A DNA stretch of 15,330 bases from CAXRGH01 sp964230195 (lineage in GTDB: Bacteria; Pseudomonadota; Gammaproteobacteria; Enterobacterales; Alteromonadaceae), in contig CAXRGH010000060.1 of the NCBI GenBank assembly GCA_964230195.1, positions 1-15,330 on the forward strand. The letters are read 5' to 3'. The position numbers and the translations under genes were made by a program. This document shows, in pieces, positions 14,276 through 15,330 of this stretch. The notes beneath the pieces were generated by a model, which was not told where the DNA came from, made no database searches, and saw only the letters and a program-made list of their open reading frames with translations. The first letter of the stretch is position 1. The number at the start of each line of letters is the position of its first letter.

Positions 14276-15330
14276 TTGGCTACATCAGCGCTTTTAGTCT
14301 TAGAAGACGGGTCTGTATTTAAAGGTACTGCCATAGGCGCCACAGGAAAAGCTGTGGGAGAGGTTGTATTTAATACATCAATGACAGGGTATCAGGAAAT
14401 CTTGACGGATCCTTCATACGCGGAGCAGATCGTTACATTAACGTACCCGCACATTGGAAACACAGGAACCAATGAGGAAGATGTTGAGGCATCGTCAATT
14501 TGGGCAAAGGGTCTAGTGATTAGAGATCTACCCCTAGTGACCAGTAACTTCCGAAACAGCCAATCGCTGACCGATTATCTTAAGTCAAATAACATTGTTG
14601 GTATTGCAGATATTGATACTCGCCGTCTTACTCGCGTGTTACGTACAACAGGTTCACAAAATGGCTGTATCATCGCTGGTGATGACCTCTCTGAAGAAAA
14701 TGCATTGGCAGAAGCAAAAGCATTCCCGGGCCTGAAGGGAATGGATTTGGCGAAAGTCGTATCAACCAAAGAGAGCTTTGAATGGAATCATGGTAGTTGG
14801 ACTTTAGGTGAGGGGTATGCTGAAGATCAGAAAGATCTACCCTATCACGTTGTCGCTTATGACTTTGGCGCGAAGCAGAATATCTTAAGAATGTTAGTTG
14901 ATCGTGGTTGTCGTTTAACTGTGGTTCCGGCTCAAACACCTGCGTCTGAGGTACTTTCACTCAATCCTGATGGCGTATTCCTCTCAAATGGTCCAGGCGA
15001 TCCAGAGCCGTGTGATTATGCTATTGAAGCCATTAAAACAATTGTTGAAACATCCATTCCCGTCTTCGGTATTTGTTTGGGCCACCAATTACTTGCGTTA
15101 GCAAGTGGTGCTCAAACTGAAAAAATGAAATTTGGTCATCACGGCGCAAACCACCCAGTGAAAGATTTAGTGAATAACACGGTAATGATCACCAGTCAGA
15201 ACCATGGATTTGCAGTTGATGAAGCAAACTTGACTGATAACCTTGATGTGACGCACGTGTCACTGTTTGACAACTCCATTCAAGGTATACATCGCAATGA
15301 TAAGCCTGCATTTAGTTTTCAAGGACACCC
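14276..15330 (+). CDS. carA: Carbamoyl-phosphate synthase small (glutaminase) subunit, N-terminal 351 residues
   Basis: CarA hydrolyses glutamine and passes ammonia to CarB, making carbamoyl phosphate for pyrimidine and arginine synthesis. The start is TTG at 14276, chosen because GGGGAGG (14264-14270) is well placed and the product then begins ATSALLVLEDGSVFKG, as expected; E. coli carA also uses TTG. Nearby ATGs at 14257 and 14262 are in other frames. The N-terminal domain shows GEVVFNTSMTGYQEILTDPS and YPHIGNTG. The class I glutamine amidotransferase domain has LSNGPGDPE (~236-244) and the nucleophile in FGICLGHQ (Cys267). The His of SFQGHP (His351) is the last residue in the window, and its partner Glu would follow. 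The window cuts the gene about 30 codons before its expected end; carB should be next. Confidence 0.98.
   Translation, partial: MATSALLVLEDGSVFKGTAIGATGKAVGEVVFNTSMTGYQEILTDPSYAEQIVTLTYPHIGNTGTNEEDVEASSIWAKGLVIRDLPLVTSNFRNSQSLTDYLKSNNIVGIADIDTRRLTRVLRTTGSQNGCIIAGDDLSEENALAEAKAFPGLKGMDLAKVVSTKESFEWNHGSWTLGEGYAEDQKDLPYHVVAYDFGAKQNILRMLVDRGCRLTVVPAQTPASEVLSLNPDGVFLSNGPGDPEPCDYAIEAIKTIVETSIPVFGICLGHQLLALASGAQTEKMKFGHHGANHPVKDLVNNTVMITSQNHGFAVDEANLTDNLDVTHVSLFDNSIQGIHRNDKPAFSFQGH

Overview
The window looks like a piece of chromosome from a marine gammaproteobacterium, most likely of the Alteromonadales. The reasons are a dapB-carA pair at the right end in the usual gammaproteobacterial order, a TonB-dependent receptor of the type common in marine polysaccharide degraders, and sugar-processing lipoproteins of families known from red-algal galactan breakdown. 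Every convincing gene lies on the plus strand.

Layout. Positions 1-1388 hold the C-terminal part of an RND efflux pump, cut by the window start. Positions 1389-1647 are an AT-rich control region with a long hairpin and a 26-bp dyad. A first transcription unit (1648-9068) follows: a TonB-dependent outer-membrane receptor, a large Cys-patterned leucine-rich-repeat lipoprotein, a GH117-family glycosidase lipoprotein and a small secreted EF-hand protein, closed by a strong terminator (9084-9113). A second unit (9268-12995) encodes a RhaT-type sugar permease, an aldose 1-epimerase and a GH29 alpha-L-fucosidase/galactosidase-like lipoprotein, closed by a second strong terminator (13019-13050). Housekeeping genes follow: dapB (lysine/diaminopimelate synthesis) and the start of carA (carbamoyl-phosphate synthase small subunit), which runs off the window.

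How it may work together (inference). The receptor and the adjacent surface lipoprotein would capture and import oligosaccharides. The GH117 and GH29 lipoproteins would clip alpha-linked L-sugars (3,6-anhydro-L-galactose, L-galactose or L-fucose) from their ends. The epimerase would equilibrate the anomers, and the RhaT-like permease would carry the monosaccharide across the inner membrane. There is no SusD, endo-acting hydrolase, sulfatase, intracellular sugar catabolism or regulator here, so the locus would be only part of a pathway. A similar core (ATTGT-N-AACAA) lies in the control regions of both units and may be a shared operator.

The least familiar elements are the LRR lipoprotein, which has 16 cysteines in a four-fold pattern, a GGET repeat linker and a duplicated C-terminal domain; the EF-hand protein with a poly-lysine tail; and a possible attenuator in the carA leader.
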